A DNA stretch of 64,000 bases from assembly GCF_040712315.1 (NCBI RefSeq), contig NC_134023.1, positions 14,021,442 through 14,085,441 on the forward strand, given 5' to 3'. Position numbers and translations under genes: made by a program. Numbering within the stretch: position 1 is the first letter of the stretch; each line of letters starts with the position of its first letter. Below are positions 34,256 through 46,507 of this stretch, one piece after another. Source of the DNA: Castanea sativa (taxonomy: Eukaryota > Streptophyta > Magnoliopsida > Fagales > Fagaceae). The notes under the pieces were generated by a model, which made no database searches, was not told the DNA's origin, and saw only the letters and a program-made list of their open reading frames with translations.

Positions 34256-34755
34256 GATATCTTTCTTTGTTTGCTTAAGTATTACATAAAGCCTAGTTTT
34301 AGGCCACATTTCTCTCACTTTGGTTTTATACATATTCTTTGGTATTTATTTGTTTGCTTTTGCTTTTTAAAGAGTATAATCCCAACACACAAGTTATCAA
34401 ATGAGGATATGGGTTTTAAATGTTCATTCATCCATTCTTGACAAGAGATTATTTCCTTGTCAGATTACAGATATTACCAAAGTCAATATTAAGACCTACC
34501 CTATTCAATTGAACACCAAATCATTCATATTGTGTATATAGTTTGCATTAAGATGTGTATATAAGTTGCATTAAGATAAGGAGTTAGACATCCCCGTTAA
34601 AAGAAATCTGTATGGAATGAAAGATAAAAATCTTGAACTTGTCATTATGAATTTGCATAATTACATTGTGAAAAAGAAATGTAGGCAGAATAACAAAAAT
34701 AAGCCTATGGTAAGCTGGAGCTATCATAAATGAGGGCATGAAGGAAAAGGAGTCT
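34256..34755. other. Gypsy spacer, non-coding
   Basis: AT-rich sequence between the tandem repeat and the end of the antisense ORF; nothing recognised. Confidence 0.4.
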
Positions 34756-34756
34756 T

Positions 34757-37034
34757 GGTCTACACCTTAGTTTTTGGCGGAGGGTCTTCCTTGGACTTGG
34801 CTGCAATCTCCTTTGTTTTATCTTTAGACCCCTTTGATTTGACCTCAGTCTCTTTGGTTGGGGAGCCACTTCTTTGATGGTAAGGGGAGCATTTGAAAGA
34901 AGCCAATGATGCGGCCTCCACGATCTCTTTGATGGTGCGAGCCACTTCCTTGGCCTGAGCTAACTCACCCTTCAAGCCCAGAATTTATTTTTGAGTAGTG
35001 GCTAGCTCTATTCCTTTGTTGTGGAGCTGTTTACGTTGCTCCTTCGCCTGAGTCTCGGCAATCTTAAGTCTAGCTTCAGCACTCCTCCTTCCTTTCCCTT
35101 CTTCTGCCAGCTTGTCAGTGAGCTATTTTTTCTCTTGCTCGAACTAACCCAGAGCTTTTTCAATCTCGATCCTGATATCGGCCTTGGCCTTAGCCTCGTT
35201 CTGAGCATCTTCTACCCATTTCTCTGCTACAAAAACCTCCTGGACGGCCTGTGTGAGGATGGTGAACAAGTGCATTATGACAAGGATAACATAAGAGTGT
35301 GTTAATATATATATATATATATATATATGCTTAAAAGGGTTGGAAGAAAGTAAATCGCAATGATAAAGTAATCGAATGACACATACCAAAGTCAAATCTC
35401 TTTTTAGGGAAAGAAATAGTTCTGGTTGCCTCATTTTCTTCAGGACAGCCATGTCCTTCGGCAGTAAGATGGGCTACTCCAGGGCCTCGGCTAGGTAGTG
35501 GGCGTTCCCTTTTAGGAATTCCCTTATAGTTGAGTGGCGGGGAATGGGAACTCCATCCAATTCCAATCGAAGTGCCCAATTGGATTGAGTTTGGCGCACC
35601 TCGGCCACATCGTAGCGCTCCTTACTCTCCACAGACGATGCTCGAGTTTGGCCCTTTGCAGTCTTTTACCATTTCTGTTTTTTCTGCTGTGCCAACTCCT
35701 CTTCCTCACCCTCATCTGTTCTTTTCTTTTTGAGGTCAAGTATGGGAAGAAAGGTACCTAGAGGAGGTGGAGGGCGTGGAAGATTGGCCGTAGGTTGAGA
35801 TTTTGACGTGCCGTGGTGGTTTGCTTGCCCCTTTCAGCAAGAAAAGTCCTCAAACTTTTCCCTTTTTGAAGAGACATGCCTTCTTCCTCTTCCTCGGCAC
35901 TGTTGTCTACACGCACAACTATGAAACCTCTGATACCAGAGCTCTCATCGAATTCATTTTCTTCGTCCGAAAGGTTAACAATGTGGCCCTCTGAAGGTTT
36001 CTTTGCTTCCTCAAGTTGGAATTGGTCTATTTCCTCCTCGAGAGACAGGCACGAGGATATGGATTCTTCTCGGACGGCTGCTGCTTCAAGTTGTACAGGT
36101 GGAGGGACTGCTGTTATTGGGCGTACATAGAGGATGACGGAAGGGTCGTCCGACAGATCACGTGAAGCAAGGAATCCTGTTTTTGAGACGTCTATTCTTT
36201 GAGGTCTCCTCTCACCCGCGATGATTGCGTTGCTGATGTCTTGGAAGGTAGTCGACAGAGGTTTGTATCCCAGGATGAGATGGGCTACCCTCACTTACCC
36301 GTCTTCACTTACAAATACCTCGGATCTTAAAACTCTATTGAGGTCCTTGATGCTGGATAGGCTCAAACGAGGTGATACGTGCTGTTTATCTACAAAGACA
36401 TCTGAGAAGCCAAACATGGTTAGACCAAGAACAGGCGTCAAACAAAGAGAAAGTAAAGTGCAGTAAATCTAAATGATAAAATTAGAAGAACTAAACCCCA
36501 TGCCAGGGGACCTAAATTCTATGGAATCACAGCTGGTGTTCCCTCTTTGACTGGGCAATGAGGACCGTCGTACCACTTCCCAGAGGTGATTAAGTAGTCA
36601 TCCTTCATGCCTTTGTTAGATTTGGGAAGACACGATATGAGTCTAACGATGTTAGACATAGACTTGAGGTAATACCCCACGTCCTTAAGTGAGTGACACT
36701 CATACATATAGACAACGTCGCGCCATGTGAGTCTCAAACCCATTTGCTCGTTGAGCGCGTCGACACAACCTAAGATTCTAAGCATGTTAGGTGTACATTG
36801 GTCTGGGCATAGTCTATGATTATACAAGTAGTCATGGGTTACACTCTTCATGGGAAATGTCATTCCCCCTTCTAAAAACGCAATTATAGGAATGACAACT
36901 TTCTCTTCTTTCCTATCGTCGGCTATGGCTTCTAGGGCACAGTACCTCAAACCCACCCCCTGGGGAATGTGGTATTTGGCTTGGAAACCTTCCATACCAA
37001 TGGAAGTATCTACTAAACATTTGAATCTACCCAT
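34757..37034 (-). pseudogene. Antisense ORF of the Tat-type Gypsy
   Basis: On the strand opposite to gag-pol, between integrase and the 3' LTR. Pieces in order are MGRFKCLVDTSIGMEGFQAK to EGTPAVIP (37034-36519), resembling the putative gypsy-type transposon domain of plant proteins; VRVAHLILGYKPLSTTFQDI and an acidic Ser/Glu-rich stretch (about 36400-35758); and a charged Lys/Glu-rich coiled-coil-like tail (35739-34760). Exons are likely: a CAG acceptor precedes DVFVDKQHVSPRLSL near 36400. A TAA near 36294-36297 and frameshifts break it. Related elements (Retand, Ogre) carry antisense ORFs; the function is unknown. Confidence 0.65.
35303..35328. repeat. (TA)n microsatellite
   Basis: Pure TA run within a probable intron of the antisense ORF. 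Confidence 0.85.
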
Positions 37035-37531
37035 TTGGTTGAAATAAAAGTGAGGATTTAGAAAAGAAATGGGGTAAAATTAATGGCCAAGGACGATAGC
37101 CGAGGAGAAAAAGAATTTAGAAGCATGAAAACTTACGAGAAAATGAGTAGACGACTCTTCAGGAGCTTCTTGAGAGTTAAGAAAATGAGGAATTCTTAAG
37201 AGCTGGTCGATTTTCGGAGTAATGGAGAAATTGCAACTTCCCAGGCGTTTTATATGAGAGACGGCATCGAATGGGAGTTATCCCGCTCAAAATTCAATAA
37301 AAAGTCCAGACCGTTAGATGTACATCTCACTGTTGGACGTGAGAGACAGTGCGTTGCTTGGAGCAATTAATAGGGACATTGTGGACTTCGAGGCGTCAGA
37401 AACAATTTTGAAGGAGGGAAATGATGTTTTTATGTGTAGTAGTTTAAGAAGCGTGCGAAAGCTGGGGCATGGGGTCAAAACCTCAATTTTCTCCTCGGAT
37501 GGAGAAGAAAAATGAAGTTTTGAGAGGCTAT
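37035..37531 (+). other. Gypsy 3' untranslated region before LTR
   Basis: Non-coding; on the minus strand it may hold the promoter or leader of the antisense ORF. A purine-rich stretch (GGAGAAGAAAAATGAAG, 37501-37517) just before the LTR may be the polypurine tract. Confidence 0.45.
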
Positions 37532-38337
37532 TGTGAGGACAAAAGGTCCAGGGCATGTTCTTGGGCCTTGGGCCTGATCCGAGGGTATTTACTTGTCTGA
37601 TAAGGGTTTAATGGTAATAATGATTTCAAACTTAAAGGCCCATAAGCAAATTGTTGCGAGAGAGGCTGGTGGAAATAGTCCGAGGAGGGGCAGCTCCTCG
37701 GTTAAGTGAAGTGAAGGTCAGTTGGTAGGCCATGGTGATTAGAATGATATTCTAGAAGGTATCGTGGATGAAGATATGTTTCATAAGGGCACAGAGAGGA
37801 AGAACGGATGAGAAATATCTTAGAGAAAGCGGCTACTACTGCATTAAATACTCTGTACCTAAATCTCTGGCCGCATTAATGAAGAAGTGACATCCAAATA
37901 GTGGTGATTAGCCTTACAGCTATTGTTTGAATACTTTGGGAAAGGGGCTGATGGGACAAGTATCTTGATCGGTGATCTGATCCATACGTGGGAGATGGGG
38001 AGAAGGAGGAGGATGATATAAAAGGAAAAGAAAGACATTCACGAGGGGAGGCAGAGAAGAAAGAGAGAAAACACTGTACACACCACCATCTATAATTGTA
38101 ACCTATTTTTGGAAGAAGGAAATATCATACAAATCATCCTCGGCTTGTGTCTGAGGAGAGATTCAATTACATAAACAATTCATTGTATGTGATGTGGAAA
38201 TCTAGCCCATCGTTTATGTTAACCTATATCACCAGAACCTAGATTTCAAGCCCACTTTCTACAAATTTCATTGTATTGGGCTTTTTGGGCCTATCCTTTT
38301 CTTACTATTGGGTTTGAGTGCAAATTGTGACCCTACA
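37532..38337 (+). repeat. Gypsy 3' LTR
   Basis: Begins TGTGAGGACAAAAGG and ends CTACA; keeps the canonical CA end. Confidence 0.9.
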
Positions 38338-38363
38338 ATTATTATTATTATTATTATTATTAT
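38338..38363. repeat. (ATT)n microsatellite, right side of insertion
   Basis: Continuation of the ATT repeat split by the Gypsy element. Confidence 0.9.
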
Positions 38364-40013
38364 TTATGTTTTGTCACTCCAGCTATTTAGGAAGATCAGA
38401 ACTTTATGGAAATAATGAACTGATGACTTTTATGCTAGACATTTAGCACGTTGTCAAGGAAAATGCAAAATAAGAAAAAGGCATCATCCTGGCATAATTG
38501 TTTAACTAAATTATTTTAATTTAGGCACATCCCAAATTCACAAGTAAAAAAGACCAATCAAGATCTTAGAGGTTTTGGGAATTTCTGATTGCTCAGTTTT
38601 CATTCATAATGATTATGGTTTTGATATTCCTAATCGTTGGTTATATATGGTGCAGCTGATGAAGGATGTTCTTGACCTCCTGGTTTCTCAAATTTTTATT
38701 GTACTATGAAATACGCTCATGACCAACATGGGAATGATCCGATTATTAAAAGTTTAATATATATATAAAGTAATAACATCAAAAGTGGGTTCAATCCAAA
38801 AATCTTATTACACATTCTGTATTGAACATTCTGTACCCACTTTGTTTCTCTTCTGAAATTTTTTTCTAAACAGCTCATAATTTCAGTTTTAATTATGAAA
38901 TTGTGTTTTAAAATCATTATTTTACAATTTAATTGAAATCATTTTTTAAAAGTAGAATTTTAGTTCATGTGGTAGAATGTGTAAGGTGAGTGTGTATTAC
39001 GGAGTATGTGACGTGTTGTGATATCATTAGTCGGTTCTAATTTTGTGTTGTAAAATTCCAATTCTTGCATACAGTGGTAAAGTCAATATCATACTTGGTT
39101 TCTTTTTGGGAGGAAAGGTAGGGGGATTTAATTAATGACTAACTATTTACCATTTGATTTAATTAGAAATACTCTAAATAAAAGATAAAATAGAATAATA
39201 ATAGATGAACATTTCTTTTCTTTTCTTTTTTCTATTTTTTTTTCCTTTTTTTTTTATAGAAAAAATTTCATAACAGTTTGATTTATTATAGCAGTAAACT
39301 TACATTCTTTTGAGAGTATCCAAAAAAAAGAACGTTAGATTCAATTTTGAAGATATTTTACATTCCTTTTGCTAAGGAAATTTTATATATGCCAATAAAA
39401 TTATTGTGTATTCTAGTTGCACTCTCTTCCCTTGTCAATGACACATTTCTGAAGCCTTTTTAGTAAGTTGAATTTAGATAAGCTATTGACAAAAATTTAA
39501 TTGTTGTCACTTTTATTTTGCTTCATGCTAAATCACAAGAGCTACTTTCAAATAGCATGACATTTGTATATTTTAGAGATAATTACAGCATATTGCTAAG
39601 CACTTTGTACATGGGGAGATGTCAATTCAGCTATAAAGCCCTTGGTTTGCATATAATCTTTTTTAGATGCATGTAACCATGAGGCATATGCTCATTGCCT
39701 ACTCTGTGCATCTTTGATGTGGGGAAGAAAGCAAGGAGGGGACCTCTACGATGTTCAAAATATTTTGTTTTTGTTTTTGTTTGTTTGTTTTTTTTTTTTT
39801 TGTTCATTATGTAAAACTCATATTTCTCGCTATTTGATAAATATTATGAAGAGATAAATAAGTATTGTTTTATTCTTTTTAATCATCTCTTGATAACTTT
39901 GGTCAAAGTGCAAATAATTTTCTTTCATAAATACCCTTAAGTTATTACTATTTGTTATATAATGGAGAACCTTTTTCTAAATATGTATACATCCATATTT
40001 AATATTTTAATAA
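38364..40013. other. Intergenic DNA, no gene recognised
   Basis: AT-rich. About 38510-38620 resembles 26320-26420. Poly-T runs lie near 39230-39255 and 39785-39800. No long frame or domain. Confidence 0.45.
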
Positions 40014-40204
40014 GATAAATGATATGTCCACAACATTTTCACAACAGTTTTACAACAAATCCTAAGTGACAAGTTGTTACTAGTTGTTATTGTTGGGGTA
40101 AAAAAGTAATCTTAGCGTTAGATTCAAATTTGAACTAAAAACAACTAACCACTTGTGATTTGTTGTGAAAATATTGTAAAAATGTTATGGACGTAGCATC
40201 TTTC
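40014..40204. mobile_element. Mutator-like MITE with 9-bp target duplication
   Basis: A 191-bp unit flanked by the perfect repeat TTTTAATAA (40005-40013 and 40205-40213). The ends are inverted repeats, left GATAAATGATATGTCCACAA and right (reversed) GAAAGATGCTACGTCCATAA, and the similarity runs on for about 50 bp. A 9-bp duplication and long terminal repeats fit Mutator-like elements. No coding capacity. Confidence 0.88.
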
Positions 40205-40213
40205 TTTTAATAA

Positions 40214-41082
40214 CAAATTGGGGGGAGTTGGCTTAGGGGTTTACAACTAAAAAAAGTTTAATTAGTTGCTTTATCTCTTAAAACTTTTATGAAAAAAAAT
40301 GATATCATTCATTTTTTAAGTCATTGATATGCTAGACTCCTTTAACTTTGAAGACGTGTGACACCATCGGTAGTCTCTTTTTTTTTTTTTTTTTTTTTTT
40401 TTTTCAGGGTAATACCATTAGAAAACTTAAATCCTGTTTGCGTTTTAACAAGTCTTTGATCATTCTTTGGGACTTCAAAAGACTTTGAAAATTCAAGTCA
40501 TGGAATTTTGTTTTTTGATTACTATACTCTTGGAATTTTGGACTATATTAGAATTGTTTGATGCAACTTGCAAAGTTATAGACAAAACGTGTGGCAACTG
40601 ATTAAACATGTAGCAATCATGTTATCCGAATAAGTTTTATGTCATCCTATCTTTTTGCTCAAATTAATTAAGAAAAATGATTTTATGATTAGATATACTC
40701 ATTTTTCCTTGTAATAATCAAGCAAATTCATTTTTACATAATACATTTAATTACAGACGGTACTTAATTAAAGCTGAAGCTCTAGGAGGAAGACAAGCAA
40801 GATCAAAATGATGTCGTCCAGCTTTAGTTAACAAAATTATCAAAACGACGTCACTCAACTTAAATGAATCCTCATTGAACCAAAAAATGAATCCTCATTG
40901 AACCAAAACATTACCGTTTACATCAACTATACTGTACTGTTTTGTGGCTGAACTGGAATATGACCGTTAGAAACATAGCCGTTAGAATCTCTTTTTTCTA
41001 ATCTCCTTTTTCTATTCTTCTATCAATTACACTACTTTGTGTTCAGGGGTCATTTTAATCCTCTTCCAACCTTTAAATAAGA

Positions 41083-41135
<53 letters not shown>

Positions 41136-41231
41136 GAACTTAATTTTTTTTTATTTAAAATATTTAAAACTCTCTTAATATAGTCAAGAAGAAAAAAATC
41201 TTATATGTACTACGTAGCCTTAGAGTTATTC

Positions 41232-41266
<35 letters not shown>

Positions 41267-42217
41267 TTTTTTATAGATAATGAAATGAAATACTAATGCA
41301 ACTTCTCAAATAAATGTGTCAAATTTTATATATTGTTGTTTAGCTTTAGTTTCTTGTTTGTTGCTTTTGACTCAATCTTTCATGAATGTGTGTATTGGAG
41401 AAAAAAAAATAGCACTACTCTTTCTATATCCCCCAAATTCATTCAACCATGAAAGCTCATGCTGGTTAATAGACAAAGATCCTAAAGACTTAGTGAAATG
41501 AAAGCAGCTTGAATGAAAGATATTTGTCATCAATTTGTTTGCCAGAAAACAAGATACAACTATTCTTACTATAAGGCATAATGAAAGATATATGTCATCA
41601 ATTTGTGTGGAAGAAAATAAAATACAATTATTCTTACTAAAAGCCATCGAAAACATGTGGTATAGGTTAGATTTCCAGTTAATGCTTCACAAGTTTTTGG
41701 TCATTGTTTGGAACTCACAAAGACTTTGGAAAATTTGTAGTCGTGGAAATTTGGACTGTATAAGAATTGTTTGATACTGATTGCATAGTTGCGGGCATAA
41801 TGTGTAGATATTATGTTATCTAGTTCCCTCTATTATTCATGCTAGATTGAACATGTGGTATAGGTTAGATTTCCTAGTTTATACTTCACAAGTTTTTGGT
41901 CATTGTTTGGAACTTGCAAAGACTTTGGAAAGTTATAGTCTTGGAATTTTGGAATATATAAGATTTGTTTGATACTGATTGCAAAGTTGCGGAAAGATAA
42001 TGTGTAGATATTATGTTATCTAGGTCCCTCTATTATTCATGCTAGATTGAATGCGTAGCAGTCAAGTTTTTGGGTCAGTTTTACTTTTATGTCATTTGTT
42101 TCTCTTTCCTCAAATATTTTATTATTAAAAAATATTGGTATACTTACAATGATAGAGAGTTCAACAAAAATTATTTATTTATAATGATATTATTTAAGAT
42201 TAAATTTAGAATTAAAT

Positions 42218-42257
<40 letters not shown>

Positions 42258-42560
42258 AATATGTTAAGTCATCCTATAATTTTTAACATATCTTTCATTC
42301 AACAAGCATCAATCGTTTTCACCAAGTCTTGTCATTGATCAAAACTTCCAAAGACTTGGAAGGTTGTAGTCTTAGAATTTTGGACTATATAAAATTTGTA
42401 TGATGCAAATGGCAGAATTGCAAACTAAACGTGTGGTCACTGAACATGTAACAATAATGTTATCTAGGTCCCTTTGTTAAACCAAGCCAGAATAAATATG
42501 TAGAAATCATGTAGTCTAGGTTTGTTTTATGTCATCCTAAAAAAAAAAGGTTTGTTTTAT
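40214..42560. repeat. Dispersed non-coding repeat module, several copies
   Basis: A module with TTTGGTCATTGTTTGGAACT, AAAGACTTTGGAAAGTTATAG, shown to 21 bases at most in parts, and TTTGGACTATATAAGAATTG occurs at about 40440-40655, 41680-41850, 41868-42090 and 42300-42545, and again at 26625-26790. The copies at 41652 and 41849 form a tandem pair with a period of about 197 bp. A poly-T run (40377-40404), (AT)n (41086-41133), (ATT)n (41234-41266) and (CT)n (42219-42256) are also present. No gene. Confidence 0.75.
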
Positions 42561-43708
42561 GTCATCTATTTATTTTTCCTCAAAAGAAATTAGAAAAAAG
42601 AGAGACTAATTTATAAGTTCAAATCTACATGCAATGACCCTTTGCAACAATCAAGAAAAATCAATAAAAGTTTTTTTTATACATATTTATTCAAGTTTAA
42701 ACTACAAAATACATAACTTTAATATATTTTCAAATTAGACATTTAAATTTCATTTCCCCCCATTTTAGTCTTTCAACTGTAATCTAGTATTAATTTAGTC
42801 ATTGTGTCAATTTTGTCCAATGTCACTATAAGTTTTAGATTTTTCACTTTATAAGACGATGTTGTTTTAGTGAATTCTATGAGGTGGATCCAATGGGAAA
42901 GCTAAATTGAAAATGAATGAAAATTAAAGGACTAATACTTTCATTCATTAGTAAAACAAAAAAAAAAAGTGAAAAAAATCATTATGTTGAGCAGAATGCA
43001 AAATTTGAGTGTAATTTGTAATTTAGCCTAATACTTTCTTAGAAGAGAGGAAAGTATTACTAATCTTCACACTAATAATTGTGTTGATGGATGTAATAAA
43101 TCCTAAAACTACTTGGGTTGGTGTCTATGAATGATTCCTATAAATATAAAGTGGTTTGTGTACACTGTGAAAGGGTGATGAAAATACGGAAAAAAAGAAA
43201 GTGAATTTTGTGGCTATGGGTTGGTAACCTAAGCTTTAGAGGTTTTTAGCCTACTGCAATTGGTAATCCAGAGCACTTTTAATTTGAATACTAAGTTGAG
43301 ACTTGAGAGGTGCGTTTTCCTCATTTTTAGTGCTCAAAAGTCGTGCAATTGGTAGTAAAAGCAAAAGCAATGCAAACAAGGGAGATACGTGGCTACAGTG
43401 ATGTGTGAGGTTTCCTAGTTGGACTATTCGTATGTGAACGTGGTGTGCGGACATGGTCATTTTCAAGAAACTAAGGAGAGCATATATCCTTGTCTACATT
43501 TCCAGCTAATAGCTGAATAGTCCGCTGTCTTTTATAGTCTACTCAAAAAATTCTCCAACTAAAAAATAATGTTTACTACAAATAAATAGATAACTGAATT
43601 ATACTTGTTTTTATCTTTCAAAAAAGAATTATACTTGTTTTTATGGCTGGGGGATTAATAAGGGTCATGTTAACATATGTCATTTTAGTTTAATAGTTTT
43701 TAAACCAA
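42561..43708. other. Intergenic DNA, no gene recognised
   Basis: About 42560-42900 matches 26800-27150. A minus-strand frame at 43251-43466 has no recognisable domain and is probably chance. Confidence 0.45.
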
Positions 43709-44868
43709 CTAGTCGCTAATCCGTGCGATGCACGGGAAAACTATTAATTCTGAAAAAAAAAAAAATCCAACAATTAGTAAATAGACATTCTGAAAATAAA
43801 AAAAATTAATTAAAATTAATCCAAACAAATAATTAATCAACAAAAAATATAGCTTTTAATAAGAAAACAAAAAATCACATGAACCTAAAACTTCAACCTA
43901 CTGAGACGCAAATACCAAGAACCCCAAGACCTAAACTTTCAGAATTTATAGAATTTCCAAATTTTACTTCAAAACCAAACTAAATTCAACAAATTTATAT
44001 ATAACATACCAAATAAAAATTTATCATTTCTTAGGTTGGAAGACATAGGTTTCATCTTTGATTTAAAAAAAAAAAAATAGAGATGCTTTTATAATTATTT
44101 ATCGTTCCCTAGACTTTGAAATGAAGATTTTCTTGAACATTTTTGAATGTATTACTGTTTCATATCTCTCTCTTTCTCACTGAGACATTGATTAGTTTTT
44201 CCTCAATTGTAATCAGTATATCCCAATAGTCAAGAATGTAAGCAACGAAATGCATATTTTATACATGACACTTAATCTCAAGGATGTCAAAATCCTAAAA
44301 TTCAATATTATGTTCCTTTCTTAAGAGATGCAATAACACCGAAAAACTCCTGGTGTTGTAAGCATTTGATAGAAATGTAGTTTCAAAACTTTAACTGACT
44401 TTAATTTTTAAATCCTAGATTTAGATTCTAGGTATCAATCCCAAGTTCAGAGTATCATAAATATGCCAAACTAACCACGTGTTACTATATACATATATAA
44501 GTCCCCGGTAAGATCATTTAGTCCTATAATAATTACATAAGTAAAGTTTCATGCTTTCCATGTTCATAGTGATGCATCTTCTTTACATATAGTGAATAAT
44601 ATGATTATCTATGTTTACAGAATACATTACCCCTTGATCTTGACACTTCTCAGCACTTTCCTGGAGCATGTTTACAAAAAAATCAATTTTCTTTGAAACT
44701 TGTTAAAATGATAATGATGAGTTTGAGTTTAAGTTGAACTTATTAAAGAGATAGAGCTTCATTCCTGGTTAAGTTTGAGCTAAAAATAATAATTTTATTC
44801 AAATAAAATGATAATTTTATTTAAATATTGTGCTGAGATGGAAAATTGTCAGAGCTTCATTACAACAT
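43709..44868 (-). mobile_element. Non-autonomous Helitron, 5' end truncated
   Basis: On the minus strand the 3' end is CTAG (43712-43709) followed by T, with a perfect hairpin CCGTGCGATGCACGG (43721-43735) eight bases inside. Near 44700-44865 it carries the same inner 5' sequence as the Helitrons at 1-458 and 24437-26304, but it stops at GTCAGAGCTTCATTA, so the TC terminus is missing. Confidence 0.7.
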
Positions 44869-45458
44869 TCATTAACATTTCCCATATAAGTATACTAATT
44901 TTAGCAATTTGATTCAATAAAATTACACTTGTAATGATATTATTGATCCTTTTAAAAGGTGTAAAAAAAAGAATTATAGATCTAAAATCTAAAAGAAAAT
45001 TAAGACCAAAAAATTAACACAACAACAAAAGTTACAAATAGTGAAGCTAAAAAAGATTAAACCCAATCAATCAATTTAACTCAAACAAAAACCCAGCCCT
45101 TCCAAAAATTTTAAACAAAATAATTGTCTTTACCAAACAGATGTACACATCACACACACACACACACACACACACACATTTTTGTCTTTACCAAACATGT
45201 GTACCATAGTCTTTTTTAAATTAGTCGTATAGGTTGGCTGGAGGCGAGTTCAATAGAAGATTTATTCATAAAAATCTCCCTTTAATAGGAGTACTATAGT
45301 TTTCTGATGTAAGAGTTAAAATTTAATTCTAATTGAAATAAGAAACTCAATTTATTTAATAACAAAAATAACCTTGAATTATAATAAAAACAATAATATA
45401 TCTTATCAAATACTAGGGCCTAAAACTTGAAGAAATTCTAATAGACAGAATCTAATAG
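44869..45458. other. Intergenic AT-rich DNA with (CA)n
   Basis: No gene. A (CA)n run lies at 45149-45178. Confidence 0.45.
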
Positions 45459-45487
45459 TGTTTAGCAAGATTGAAGAACAACAAACA

Positions 45488-45492
<5 letters not shown>

Positions 45493-45559
<67 letters not shown>
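45493..45559. repeat. (AG)n microsatellite in Copia LTR
   Basis: About 33 uninterrupted AG units. Confidence 0.95.
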
Positions 45560-45562
<3 letters not shown>

Positions 45563-45720
45563 TGTGCTTTGATCTTGCTTAATTACATTCTTGTGCTAGA
45601 TACAATATTTATACAAGTAAATCTCCCTAACTGAATAAAGAGAACCCCTGGAAGTATGAATTAGATCCATAAAAGGTGGAGTTGGTTGATCATAGCTTCC
45701 TAACTGAAAAGCCTGCCAAT

Positions 45721-45822
45721 CAAGGGAGTTAATATCGTACCAGAGGTCGTTTTGATTTAATCATAGGAACGATATATTATGGTATCGATTAATACCGGTG
45801 TACCGTTTCAGAGTTACTGCAA

Positions 45823-45871
<49 letters not shown>

Positions 45872-46393
45872 ATTAATATTTAAAATAAATAAATTTAGTA
45901 TCCTTTAAATAATTTTTTTACTAGTATATATTTTTCAAATGAAAGAATCAAGAAACAATAAATACATCTCCTGTATTCTTATCTTTTCACTCATTAGTAC
46001 TGCTGCCTTTTTTACTTTTTCCTCTCCACACGTTTCTCTCTCTCACAGTCACTGGTTTTCACATCCTACAATAAAAAAATTATTGATATACTCTTTTACA
46101 CTTTCTTCTTCACTTTCAAATTTCAGACGATTTTAGCTCTCTCTTCTTCATTTTTTCTTTTAAGCTTTCAGTTTTGTCTCGTCTCACTCAGTTTTGTAGT
46201 TTTGATTCTGAGTTCATTTTGTTGCTTGTGTCGCCATCCATCACCACTCAAGATTTAGTGAGAGGTCGTTGGCTTCAGGAAAAAAAGAGACAGTGAATGC
46301 TTAAGGGATGAATCCATTTCTAGGTTACAGGTCAGTATCAGTGCGAAAAATACCGGCGGTACCAGCTGGTACGGTACGGAATTCACTTCCTTG
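45721..46393. mobile_element. hAT-like MITE inside the Copia LTR
   Basis: A 673-bp unit flanked by a perfect 8-bp duplication CTGCCAAT (45713-45720 and 46394-46401). The ends are inverted repeats: CAAGGGAGTTAATATCGTAC on the left and CAAGGAAGTGAATTCCGTAC on the right (reversed). The sister LTR fragment at 54665-54685 reads GCCTGCCAGTACCAACTG without the insert. An 8-bp duplication fits hAT. It contains (AT)n at 45829-45868 and no transposase. Confidence 0.88.
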
Positions 46394-46507
46394 CTGCCAA
46401 TACCAACTGATTCTTGAACCTTCAATACGACATCGTTTAAGCAATACCAATACATTATCTATTTGATTTAATGAAATGGTGCGTTTGACTGCCTTTGGTC
46501 TTCAAAC

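Larger units (their letters stand above)
27407..38337 (+). mobile_element. Tat-type Ty3/Gypsy LTR retrotransposon
   Basis: About 10.9 kb with long LTRs (27407-28211 and 37532-38337), a flanking ATTAT (27402-27406 and 38338-38342, within a microsatellite, so weak on its own) and a primer-binding site after the 5' LTR. Gene order is gag, protease, RT, RNase H, a second RNase H-like domain, integrase. The second RNase H, the large spacer after integrase and the antisense ORF fit the Tat/Ogre/Retand group. Coding regions contain many stops, so it is not autonomous. Confidence 0.92.

Noticed and set aside
35021..36466. Plus-strand frames between Gypsy integrase and 3' LTR
   Set aside because: Opposite-strand shadows of the antisense ORF, which has the better domain and exon evidence.
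43251..43466. Possible small protein gene on the minus strand
   Set aside because: No domain, no promoter or splice evidence, and surrounded by repeats.
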